A stretch of DNA of 64,000 bases from Mucilaginibacter flavus (lineage in GTDB: Bacteria; Bacteroidota; Bacteroidia; Sphingobacteriales; Sphingobacteriaceae): NCBI RefSeq assembly GCF_030409315.1, contig NZ_JAUFPS010000025.1:1-64000 (forward strand), read 5' to 3'. The first letter of the stretch is position 1. Each line of letters opens with the position of its first letter. The translations under genes and the position numbers were made by a program. The notes under the pieces were generated by a model that was not told the origin of the DNA, ran no database searches, and was given only the letters and a program-made list of their open reading frames with translations. Shown in pieces: positions 44,960 to 52,951 of this stretch.

Positions 44960-45316
44960 TTATGGTTTTTTAGTGCCTGGCTGGTTAGCCGGAACCGATG
45001 GTATTGTTTGCTGTTGTACCGGTGCAGTAGTAGATGGTTTTGAAGCTTTTTCTACCTGCTCACGCATGCCAGAGTTGTCTGAACTTGCACCACCGCTTTT
45101 GGCAACAACGTTAATAGCCAATGCTAAAACCATTACGCCAATGGCCAAAAACCAGGTACCTTTTTCTAAAAAGTCGCCGGTTTTTTGCACACCCATTAAT
45201 TGCGATGAGCTTGAAAAATTTGATGATAAACCACCACCTTTAGGGTTCTGGATCAATACAATAAGCCCTAAAAGAGCACATACTATAATAGTAACAACAA
45301 GTAAAAGGTACAACAT
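44960..45316 (-). CDS. secG: Protein translocase subunit SecG
   Basis: A 118-residue SecG with two membrane helices (about 4-24 and 55-75) and the hallmark LIQNPKGGGLSSNF between them. The Ser/Thr/Pro/Gln-rich C-terminal tail (about 85-118) is longer than in E. coli, as usual for Bacteroidota. It helps the SecYEG channel. It is the last gene of the miaB-sigma54-lptE-unknown-secG run, 11 bases behind the unknown gene. Confidence 0.93.
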   Translation of the reverse strand: MLYLLLVVTIIVCALLGLIVLIQNPKGGGLSSNFSSSSQLMGVQKTGDFLEKGTWFLAIGVMVLALAINVVAKSGGASSDNSGMREQVEKASKPSTTAPVQQQTIPSVPANQPGTKKP

Positions 45317-45327
45317 CTTTATTTATA

Positions 45328-46743
45328 TTAATTAGTTTTCTTTTCTATCAATTCAATTTGGTGGGCAAAGTAACGGCTTTTTTCCGGAAATTTCAATATC
45401 AATTTTTTATAAGTAGCAATTGCTTTGTGATATAGCATCTGCTCGGCATAAATATGCGCCAGGGTTTCGCTCACCAGGTCGTTTTTATCTTCAGAACTTT
45501 TTTTGGCTTTATTCTCATTATCTATTTTATTGATAGATGGTGGCCTTATCTGCGGCTCATCCTTAATGAATTTTTCAATAATGATATCTTCCTTACGCTT
45601 CACCTCCGGCGCATCGGGGAGCGGGGTGCCTTCAAGATCCTGCAACGATTTATCATGAAAAATATTTTCAAAATACTGCTGTTGCAGTTCATCTGAAGCC
45701 TGTGCTTTTTTCTCTTCGTTTACAGCAACGGCTGCCGGTTGTGCAGCAACCGGACCGGCCGGCGAATATGGCTGGTAAATTGCGGCATGTTCTTTACGGG
45801 TTTTATCAAGCCACCACATAAAAGAATATGGCATCTTATCGTCATGATATTTTGAAACTGTATCGGCTTCAAACAGCATGTCATCCGCCGCTGCCTCAAC
45901 AGATGCCGGTAAATTAACAACACGCTCCGCTGCAACCGCGGGCTCTTCTGCCTTTGTTTCGGCGGTATCTTTATGATCGACTATTGAATTATCAAATGCA
46001 AAATAATCAGTAGAGGCTACGTTACCAATAACCCATTTTTCTGTTTCAAAGTTGATATCGGCCCCTGCGTTATCATTAAAATCGTTAGGGATGCTTTTAG
46101 GTTCGGGCTGCTCTTGTGTTGTAGCTTTAGATTCCTCAGCTTTTTCTTCCGCCTGGCCATCAGCCGCGTTTTCGGTAAAGCTTATATTTTCGATTCCTAC
46201 AATTTCGTCAAAAACCTCATCCTCAATATCTTCTTCTTGTTTTGCTGCAGCTACTACAGGTTCGGCAGGTAATTGCTCTTTTGCCGGCAGCGGCGAAGCT
46301 GTTTCGGTTACATGCCCGGCCAATTCAGGCTCGGCTACCCGGGTTTCGGCTTGTGCTTCAAAAGTGTTGGTATGTGTTGACGGGCTATCATCTGTAGTCT
46401 CCGGTTCGGCAGTGGTACCTATATTAAAATAGTTCTCGCCTTGATGATTAGCGTAAACCGGCACACCGTTTTTTTGCCCTGCTATTTGCTCCGGTAATAC
46501 TACCGGTAAACTATCCGGGTCATTAATCAGCTTGTGTAATAGTTGTGGTTTAAAATAGGCGGCAGCATGTTTTAAATCGGTGCCGTTACCCGCATGGGCA
46601 AGCATGGCCCTAAGGATACCGCTTTGCGGAAACTCGCTTACCAGTTGTTGTAAATCATAGTTATGCAACTGGCCGTTATTGGCCGGATTGGCCAATAGTT
46701 CCCATAAAATCTCGTTCTGCCTGTTATTTAAATATTGATCCAC
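45328..46743 (-). CDS. Unknown acidic protein with TPR-like C-terminus
   Basis: A 471-residue soluble protein without signal peptide. The N-terminus (about 1-95; ILWELLANPANNGQLHNYDL) looks globular. The middle (about 110-330) is acidic and low-complexity, rich in Glu, Ala, Thr, Pro. The C-terminal 45 residues, ETLAHIYAEQMLYHKAIATY and the following KKLILKFPEKSRYFAHQI, form one TPR-like hairpin. It sits between lptE and secG, an order I know from related genomes, suggesting an envelope-linked role, but I do not recognise the function. Confidence 0.75.
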   Translation of the reverse strand: MDQYLNNRQNEILWELLANPANNGQLHNYDLQQLVSEFPQSGILRAMLAHAGNGTDLKHAAAYFKPQLLHKLINDPDSLPVVLPEQIAGQKNGVPVYANHQGENYFNIGTTAEPETTDDSPSTHTNTFEAQAETRVAEPELAGHVTETASPLPAKEQLPAEPVVAAAKQEEDIEDEVFDEIVGIENISFTENAADGQAEEKAEESKATTQEQPEPKSIPNDFNDNAGADINFETEKWVIGNVASTDYFAFDNSIVDHKDTAETKAEEPAVAAERVVNLPASVEAAADDMLFEADTVSKYHDDKMPYSFMWWLDKTRKEHAAIYQPYSPAGPVAAQPAAVAVNEEKKAQASDELQQQYFENIFHDKSLQDLEGTPLPDAPEVKRKEDIIIEKFIKDEPQIRPPSINKIDNENKAKKSSEDKNDLVSETLAHIYAEQMLYHKAIATYKKLILKFPEKSRYFAHQIELIEKKTN

Positions 46744-46764
46744 GTGGCTGAAATTACAAAAAGC

Positions 46765-47283
46765 CTACCAATTAGAGAAGGCCCTGTTAAAAATATCTTC
46801 GGTTAGCTGCTTTGTAATCTCCTGGATAAGGTTTTGCTCCTGCGAGTTTATATCCCCCCTGTAGTTAGCAAACCGTGTCATACTTTCCTCAAAGTTAAGA
46901 TTTTTATCCTTCTTATCTTTATCGTAAACACATTTTACCCTAACGGTGATACTCAATTTATTGGCATCGGCAATTGGCGCGGTATTGTTGTTGGTAGCCT
47001 CAATAGATACCGGTGCTATCTGGTAACCAACAATAGCACCAGACATAACCACATCCCCCTCATTCCTTACAATACTTAAGCGGCTTTGCGTACGGATTCG
47101 ATCTTTTAAAGCCTCTGTAAAAGTTTGGCTCAGGTTATTTACTACCAGCGGCGCGTTATTTTCAAAAAACTGGATGTTGATGGTTTTTACATCAACAGGT
47201 ATCGCTTGATTTTTAAGTGTATAGCATGATGAAAGCAAACCAAAACTTAAAACAATGATCAATCCGTATAACCTTTTCATCAA
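46765..47283 (-). CDS. lptE: LptE-like outer-membrane lipoprotein (LPS assembly)
   Basis: A 172-residue lipoprotein with lipobox LLSSC (Cys about 20), followed by YTLKNQAIPVDVKTINI typical of Bacteroidota LptE-like proteins. It has an alternating alpha/beta layout and a conserved end (ITKQLTEDIFNRAFSNW). LptE plugs LptD and guides LPS to the surface. The next gene upstream is the sigma54 activator, ending one base before this start codon, so the two are tightly linked. Confidence 0.85.
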   Translation of the reverse strand: MMKRLYGLIIVLSFGLLSSCYTLKNQAIPVDVKTINIQFFENNAPLVVNNLSQTFTEALKDRIRTQSRLSIVRNEGDVVMSGAIVGYQIAPVSIEATNNNTAPIADANKLSITVRVKCVYDKDKKDKNLNFEESMTRFANYRGDINSQEQNLIQEITKQLTEDIFNRAFSNW

Positions 47284-48522
47284 CTATAAATTTAACTCTT
47301 TTATTTTTCTGTACAATGTACGCTCAGATATACCCAGTTCATTAGCGGCAAGCTTACGTTTGCCTTTATGCTTTTTCAAGGCTTTACGAATCAGGTCCGA
47401 CTCCTTTTCAATTAAAGAAAGTGATTCTTCCACCTCTTCGGCCTCGTGGGTTATGTTATACGCGTCGCTCCCGTTATTGTTATTATTAACGGGTTGTTGC
47501 AAAGTAAATTGCGATTCGGGATTTCCGGGCAGCTCAATATCGCGGTACAATTGGTTAATTGTTTGGGAATGATTGGCATAATTGGTTGATACACCGCCAT
47601 GCTCAATAATATCGGCTACCAGTTTTTTAAGTTCCACCATGTCCCGTTTCATATCAAACAGCACTTTGTACAGGATGTCGCGCTCAGAAAAATCCTCTTT
47701 GGGCTGATTATCCAGTCGCATTGGCAAGTTGCGGCCACCGGTTTCATGCGGGATGTAAGTAAGCAGCGTTTGCGCGGTGATGATGCGATCGCGCTCCAAA
47801 ACAGCCAATTGCTCGGCCATATTTTTAAGCTGCCTTACGTTGCCGGGCCACGTATAATTGATGAGCACCTGTTGCGCGTCGTCATCTAACTGAATGGGTG
47901 GCGTGCGGTATTTATCGGTAAAATCTGAAGTGAATTTTCTAAACAACAGGTAAACGTCTTCTTTTCTATCACGCAAAGGTGGAATCTTCAACGGAACGGT
48001 ATTCAACCTATAATAAAGATCCTCCCTGAATTTTCCGCTTTTTACGGCATCGTAAACATCCACATTGGTGGCTGCAATAACGCGCACATTGGTTTTCTCA
48101 ACCTTTGATGAACCTACTTTAATGTACTGGCCAGATTCCAGTACCCTTAATAAACGGGCCTGGGTGCCCAGCGGCATTTCGGCAATTTCATCTAAAAATA
48201 TGGTACCGCCGTTAACGGTTTCAAAGTAACCTTTACGTTCGCCAACGGCACCGGTGTAAGCACCTTTTTCATGACCGAACAATTCCGAATCGATAGTTCC
48301 CTCTGGTATAGCACCGCAGTTCACCGCAATGAAAGCCCCATGCTTCCGCGGACTCATCTGGTGTATTATTTGCGAAAACACCTCTTTACCGCTCCCGCTT
48401 TCGCCGGTTATCAGTACCGAGATATCTGTAGGCGCCACCTGGTTGGCAATATTTATAGCCCGGTTAAGCAATGGCGAATTGCCAATGATCCCGAAGCGTT
48501 GTTTTATTTCTTGTATTTCCAT
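47284..48522 (-). CDS. Sigma54-dependent transcriptional activator without receiver domain
   Basis: A 412-residue protein that starts directly with the AAA+ domain: Walker A TGESGSGKE (about 38-46), GAYTGA loop (GHEKGAYTGA, about 88-97) that contacts sigma54, and Walker B GGTIFLDEIAEM. A linker of about 120 residues and a C-terminal Fis-type HTH (KRKLAANELGISERTLYRKI) follow. With no N-terminal sensor, control may come through expression level or a partner. This gene is regularly found next to miaB and lptE in Sphingobacteriaceae and may control envelope genes. Confidence 0.92.
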   Translation of the reverse strand: MEIQEIKQRFGIIGNSPLLNRAINIANQVAPTDISVLITGESGSGKEVFSQIIHQMSPRKHGAFIAVNCGAIPEGTIDSELFGHEKGAYTGAVGERKGYFETVNGGTIFLDEIAEMPLGTQARLLRVLESGQYIKVGSSKVEKTNVRVIAATNVDVYDAVKSGKFREDLYYRLNTVPLKIPPLRDRKEDVYLLFRKFTSDFTDKYRTPPIQLDDDAQQVLINYTWPGNVRQLKNMAEQLAVLERDRIITAQTLLTYIPHETGGRNLPMRLDNQPKEDFSERDILYKVLFDMKRDMVELKKLVADIIEHGGVSTNYANHSQTINQLYRDIELPGNPESQFTLQQPVNNNNNGSDAYNITHEAEEVEESLSLIEKESDLIRKALKKHKGKRKLAANELGISERTLYRKIKELNL

Positions 48523-48534
48523 TTGTTTAAAAAA

Positions 48535-48974
48535 GAGTCAAGAATCAAGAGTCAAGAATTAAGACTTTTTACTTCCGTTTTTAAGATGTATTCCCTAAAA
48601 GAAAATAACATTCTTTGAACTTCAGATACCAGATCTATACAATCCTTCAGTTTATCTAATGACCCGTATTTTCTACGCTCACATATTAACAATTGTGTTT
48701 CCAATTCAAACGAAGATGAAATCGCTATCGATAAAAACTCCGCAAAGTGCTTATCTGTGTTCTTTCCCGACCCCTCCGCAATATTTGAAGGAATTGAACA
48801 ACAACTCCTGTTTATTTGATCAATTAAATTAAAACGTTCATTTGCCGGCAATTCCCTGCTAAAATCAAAAACCATATCTGTCAAATCCATCGCCTTCAGC
48901 CATATCTTCAAATTCTTAAAATTATGTCTCATTCCAGGCTTCGGTCTTGATTCTTGACTCTTGATTCTTGACTC
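48535..48974. mobile_element. 440-bp element: four-helix-bundle gene inside 31-bp inverted repeats
   Basis: The left end 48535-48565 begins GAGTCAAGAATCAAGAGTCA, and the right end 48944-48974 is its inverse with one mismatch in 31. Both ends are phased 7-base units (GAGTCAA, GAATCAA, ...). The interior is just one gene. The right end touches the stop codon of miaB (48974-48976), and the left end supplies the stop codon of the inner gene. I call it a candidate mobile element from its architecture; transposition is not shown. Confidence 0.6.
48552..48932 (-). CDS. Four-helix-bundle protein (23S rRNA intervening-sequence / S23 type)
   Basis: The ATG at 48932 gives MRHNFKNLKIWLKAMDLTDM, the canonical start of this family; longer frames upstream only translate miaB in another frame. 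The 126 residues contain FSRELPANERFNLIDQINR, SCCSIPSNIAEGSG and FLSIAISSSFELETQL, the conserved family blocks. The family was first met in intervening sequences of 23S rRNA genes and is related to Avd of diversity-generating retroelements; its biochemical role is unclear. The last four codons and the stop lie in the left inverted repeat. Confidence 0.88.
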   Translation of the reverse strand: MRHNFKNLKIWLKAMDLTDMVFDFSRELPANERFNLIDQINRSCCSIPSNIAEGSGKNTDKHFAEFLSIAISSSFELETQLLICERRKYGSLDKLKDCIDLVSEVQRMLFSFREYILKTEVKSLNS

Positions 48975-50479
48975 TATTCTACCACCTTCCCTATCAACGT
49001 AGCCGTGGTAGTTCTTTCTATCAGCACGTTCACGTATTGGCCGGGTTTGTAGTTTTCGCCTACGGGGAAAATCACCATAGCGTTTTGATCGCTGCGGCCA
49101 CAATAGTCGTTTTTTGATTTTTTGGAGAAACCTTCTATCAGTACCTTTTCTACTTTACCAATGCGGGCCTGCGCACGGTAGTATGAATACTCCTGCTGCT
49201 TGGCTACTATTTCTGTTAAACGTTTTTGTTTCACTTCCTCCGGGATATCGTCGGCATAACGTTTTGCGGCTAACGTGCCCGGGCGTTCGCTGTATTTAAA
49301 CATGTAGGCAAAATCGTATTTTACATAGTCCATCATGCTTACGGTATCGGCGTGCTCTTCATCTGTTTCGGTACAAAAGCCGGTGATCACATCGGTAGAT
49401 ATCGCGCAATCGCCAATAATATTACGAATAGCATCAATCCTGTTGATATACCAATCGCGATCATAAGTACGGTTCATAATATCCAGAATACGGGTATTGC
49501 CCGATTGTACCGGCAGGTGGATATAGTTACAAATGTTTTCGTATTTGGCAATAGTATATAAAACCTCGTCGGTAATATCCTTTGGATGCGAAGTTGAAAA
49601 ACGTACACGCAAATCAGGACTGATCAATGCTACCATTTCTAAAAGGTTGGCAAAGTTGGTGACAGCCTCACCTAAATCCTCTCCAAAGGAGAGGACTTTT
49701 TTGTCCTGCGCTGTAGTAGTTACAGCGTGCTCATCAGCCCCCTCTCCTTTGGAGAGGGCAGGGTGAGGCCTCCACTTAAACGAATCCACGTTCTGGCCCA
49801 GCAAAGTTACCTCGCGGTAGCCTTTATCAAAAAGATCTTTACACTCGGCAATAATTGATTGCGGATCGCGACTACGCTCGCGGCCCCGGGTAAATGGTAC
49901 TACGCAAAACGAACACATGTTATCACAACCGCGCATGATAGATACAAAGGCATTGATACCATTGCTGTTTAGGCGTACCGGGCTAATGTCGGCATAGGTT
50001 TCCTCACGGGATAACAATACGTTCACGGCTTTTTGGCCGCTATCAACCTGGTCTATCAGGTTTGGCAAATCGCGATACGCGTCCGGCCCAACCACTACGT
50101 CAACCAGTTTTTCTTCTTCTAAAAATTTAGATTTCAAGCGTTCGGCCATGCAGCCTAACACACCTACTACCAGTCCTGGGTTTTTAACCTTGCTTATAGT
50201 AAATTCTTTAAGGCGGTTACGTACACGCTGCTCGGCATTTTCACGAATAGAGCAGGTGTTAATAAAAATAACATCTGCCTGGTTATGGTCACCGGTAGTT
50301 TCAAAACCTTGCTCCGATAATATCGATGCAACTATCTCGCTATCGCTAAAGTTCATAGCGCAGCCATAGCTTTCTATATATAATTTACGGCCATTGTTTT
50401 TACCTGTTGGCTCCAAAACCAACGCCTCTCCTTGCCTGCTCTCGTCATGTGCCTTATCCGGAAGAACCAAATCCATCAT
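48974..50479 (-). CDS. miaB: tRNA-2-methylthio-N6-dimethylallyladenosine synthase MiaB, with in-frame palindromic insertion
   Basis: MiaB is a radical SAM methylthiotransferase that modifies A37 of tRNAs. The N-terminal UPF0004 domain carries cysteines ([23 protein letters not shown]), the radical-SAM motif is [14 protein letters not shown] (about 182-195), and a TRAM domain closes the protein. Its 501 residues exceed the usual length of roughly 460. The surplus of 35 codons (about 238-272, [13 protein letters not shown]...) is encoded by a palindromic element at 49665-49769, between [11 protein letters not shown] and [11 protein letters not shown]. The frame is kept. The stop codon touches the repeat of the four-helix element. 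Confidence 0.95.
   Translation of the reverse strand: MMDLVLPDKAHDESRQGEALVLEPTGKNNGRKLYIESYGCAMNFSDSEIVASILSEQGFETTGDHNQADVIFINTCSIRENAEQRVRNRLKEFTISKVKNPGLVVGVLGCMAERLKSKFLEEEKLVDVVVGPDAYRDLPNLIDQVDSGQKAVNVLLSREETYADISPVRLNSNGINAFVSIMRGCDNMCSFCVVPFTRGRERSRDPQSIIAECKDLFDKGYREVTLLGQNVDSFKWRPHPALSKGEGADEHAVTTTAQDKKVLSFGEDLGEAVTNFANLLEMVALISPDLRVRFSTSHPKDITDEVLYTIAKYENICNYIHLPVQSGNTRILDIMNRTYDRDWYINRIDAIRNIIGDCAISTDVITGFCTETDEEHADTVSMMDYVKYDFAYMFKYSERPGTLAAKRYADDIPEEVKQKRLTEIVAKQQEYSYYRAQARIGKVEKVLIEGFSKKSKNDYCGRSDQNAMVIFPVGENYKPGQYVNVLIERTTTATLIGKVVE
49665..49769 (-). repeat. 105-bp cloverleaf-like palindromic element inside miaB
   Basis: Outer arms GCCTCACC (49665-49672) and GGTGAGGC (49762-49769) enclose three perfect hairpins: CCTCTCC-AAA-GGAGAGG (49678-49694), CGCTGTA-GTAGT-TACAGCG (49709-49727), and CCCTCTCC-TTT-GGAGAGGG (49740-49758). 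The length is exactly 35 codons and it is open in the miaB frame. Confidence 0.88.
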
Positions 50480-50498
50480 TCAATTAAAAATTAGTTTG

Positions 50499-50506
50499 CA
50501 AAAATA
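50499..50506 (-). promoter_or_regulatory. Probable miaB operon promoter (-7 box)
   Basis: On the minus strand this reads TATTTTTG, an exact TAnnTTTG match 20 bases from the ATG; no -33 match. Confidence 0.4.
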
Positions 50507-50633
50507 CACAAATTTTAAATACACGGATGACATATTGTCAGTATTTAATAAAATCGAAAAAAATATACTATATTCCTCAGGTAATACGTATAAAGTTAAC
50601 GGGAACATTAAAAGCCGAAGGAAACATCTATAA

Positions 50634-52436
50634 ATGAAGCTTAAATTTTTAAAGCAAAAGTGGCAAAAACTAACATTTAATTTTGTGTTGATCCCGGCAA
50701 CGGTACTCTTCATTATCGCTTTAATACTCAATCAGTACCTGGCCCCTATTTTGGCTACCGAGTTGCGCGATGCCGTTTTAACCGGGAGCGACAGCCTGTA
50801 TCATGCCGATTTTTCGAAGGCCGAACTGCACCTGTTAGAAGGTAAGGTTACCTTTTACAACATCAACATGGTACCGGATACCGCCCTTTACAACAAAAGA
50901 AAACAACAGCACGTTGCCAACAACAACCTGGTAACCCTACACGTGAAAAAGCTGGTATTGCAACATGTACACCCTTTTAGCTATTATTTCAGAAAAAAAT
51001 TAAGGATCAACGAGATCATTTTGAACGAACCGGAGTTAAACGTAAGCTATTCGTTAAACCATACCCAGGATACGGTGCTGAAGGATCATCGCACCGCCTG
51101 GCAAAAAATATCCAAAGTACTGCATTCTATACAAATAGATCATATTTATTTAAACGATGTAAAGTTCAAGTACGAGGACTACTCGGGCCACAAACTGGCC
51201 ATATCTACTTTAAAGGAAATGAACATCAGCGTTACCGACCTGCTGATAGACTCGCTAACGCAAACTGACAAATCGCGATTTTCTTATTGTAAAGAGATCG
51301 TTACCGAATTAAATAATTACACCGGCAAAACCGATAATGGTTTATATGATTACAAGATAAAATATCTGAAGCTGTCTACCTTAACTTCAAAACTTAACAT
51401 TACAGGCCTTCAGTTTGAGCCGGCAAAATCCGATATTTTTTTTTATAAAACCGAAAGCGACCGGGTTAGTGTTGGCATAGACTCATTACAACTTAACAAT
51501 TTTGATTACCTGCTTTATCATAAATACCGCATAGTTGCCGCGTCCAGTCTTCAGTTGCATAACGGGTGGTTAAAGGTATCCAACAACCCAAACAAAACAA
51601 AAAAGAACGATGCCGACGCGGTATCTACCTTCCCCAACATGATAGTGCGTAATACCAATGCCGATATTACTATCGATACCGTTCGCCTAAAAAACATCGG
51701 GGTTGAATATGCCGAATTTAACAGCGACTCAAAAAAAACGGGCACTGTGCTTTTTAATCACACCAGCGGCAGTTTTTATAATGTAACCACCAACAAAAAA
51801 GCCATCGAAAAAAATAACATCACCCGGGCAGATTTGAGCAGTTATTTTATGAATAGAGGTTACCTAACCACGCAATTTTTATTTAACCTTACCGATAAAG
51901 ATGCCGCCTTTAGCTACAAAGGCTCCCTTGGTCCGTTTGCGGCTAATAAAGTAAACCAGGCCAGTATGGCGCTCGCCATGGTCAAAATATCGTCGGGTTC
52001 TGTTAAGCAGTTCAACTTTGATATTAAGGCCAACAGCAAGGTATTTAAGGGCGATGTATCCCTGTTATATAATGATTTGAAAGTTTCGCTTTTAAAAGCG
52101 GATACAGCGCATAATCAACTGAAGAAACAATCGTTGATGTCAATATTTGCCAACCTGTTTGTAATCAAGCGTAATAACCCGGATGCCGCGGGTGTAGCAC
52201 CGAGGATTTCACATGTAGTTTATGAGCGTCCCAAAAATTCGCCATTTTTTAAAACCATTTGGCGTACCCTGCTCACCGGTATAAAGCCTGCAGTTGGTCT
52301 CGACGAAAAAAGTAAATCTGCTGCCAATCAGCGGATAGCACAACACAACCAAAACAAAAAGGACAGGCTCATTAAAAAGGCTGAGCGAAAAAAACACAGG
52401 GAAGAACGAAAGCTCGAAAAAGAGCAGGGGAGATAA
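50634..52436 (+). CDS. AsmA-like inner-membrane-anchored protein
   Basis: A 600-residue protein with one N-terminal membrane helix (about 17-38, FVLIPATVLFIIALILNQYL) and a long periplasmic part rich in beta strands. The start of the periplasmic part (SLYHADFSKAELHLLEGKVT, KLVLQHVHPFSYYFRKKLRI) resembles DUF748/AsmA-like proteins, which are thought to bridge the periplasm or influence outer-membrane lipids. The last 45 residues are very basic and lysine/arginine-rich. Confidence in the AsmA relation is moderate. It is divergent from miaB. Confidence 0.65.
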   Translation: MKLKFLKQKWQKLTFNFVLIPATVLFIIALILNQYLAPILATELRDAVLTGSDSLYHADFSKAELHLLEGKVTFYNINMVPDTALYNKRKQQHVANNNLVTLHVKKLVLQHVHPFSYYFRKKLRINEIILNEPELNVSYSLNHTQDTVLKDHRTAWQKISKVLHSIQIDHIYLNDVKFKYEDYSGHKLAISTLKEMNISVTDLLIDSLTQTDKSRFSYCKEIVTELNNYTGKTDNGLYDYKIKYLKLSTLTSKLNITGLQFEPAKSDIFFYKTESDRVSVGIDSLQLNNFDYLLYHKYRIVAASSLQLHNGWLKVSNNPNKTKKNDADAVSTFPNMIVRNTNADITIDTVRLKNIGVEYAEFNSDSKKTGTVLFNHTSGSFYNVTTNKKAIEKNNITRADLSSYFMNRGYLTTQFLFNLTDKDAAFSYKGSLGPFAANKVNQASMALAMVKISSGSVKQFNFDIKANSKVFKGDVSLLYNDLKVSLLKADTAHNQLKKQSLMSIFANLFVIKRNNPDAAGVAPRISHVVYERPKNSPFFKTIWRTLLTGIKPAVGLDEKSKSAANQRIAQHNQNKKDRLIKKAERKKHREERKLEKEQGR

Positions 52437-52439
52437 TGT

Positions 52440-52937
52440 CTATTTATAAGAGAATTTTATACCCTTTGCTTTAACTGTCTCTTTAAGACTTGCTATATCT
52501 CCTTTTACACCAAAACCATGTTTAGGTAAATAGTGGAAAGACCGTTGAGATCTTAGTAAAAAGTATTTTTCCCGCTCGACAAGCTTATCAATATAATTCC
52601 AACCGGTGGTTGTTTTTATTGTATCACCGGTTATTTCAATGCCATCGTTGTTTAATGTATAAACTAAAGTTTCGGCAAGGAACGGAGTTTTAGTCATATT
52701 TCTCTTACAGGCGTAGTAAATTTTTACTGGCAAAACTATTCCATATACCGTCAAAAAAATTGCAAGGAATATAACTTCCGACGACCATTTAAAGGGTTTT
52801 TCAATAATCACGGTATATTGGACTATCATTAAGAAAAACACTACAATCAACATGTTTCGGGGTTTTAGGTATGCCCTTAAAGAAATATTGAAATATGTTT
52901 TTAAATCAATATCACTTACTATTTTAATTTCTTCCAT
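52440..52937 (-). CDS. YcxB-like membrane protein
   Basis: A 165-residue protein with two membrane helices (about 30-50 and 58-78), followed by a YcxB-like C-terminal domain (LVYTLNNDGIEITGD, GWNYIDKLVEREKYFLL). The function is unknown. It lies 14 bases behind sprA on the same strand and three bases from the convergent end of the AsmA-like gene. The AT content is higher than that of sprA. Confidence 0.75.
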   Translation of the reverse strand: MEEIKIVSDIDLKTYFNISLRAYLKPRNMLIVVFFLMIVQYTVIIEKPFKWSSEVIFLAIFLTVYGIVLPVKIYYACKRNMTKTPFLAETLVYTLNNDGIEITGDTIKTTTGWNYIDKLVEREKYFLLRSQRSFHYLPKHGFGVKGDIASLKETVKAKGIKFSYK

Positions 52938-52951
52938 GTCACTAATATAAT

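Noticed and set aside
48933-49103. A longer N-terminus for the four-helix-bundle protein
   Set aside because: The extra residues translate the right inverted repeat and the miaB 3' end in another frame and do not match the family.
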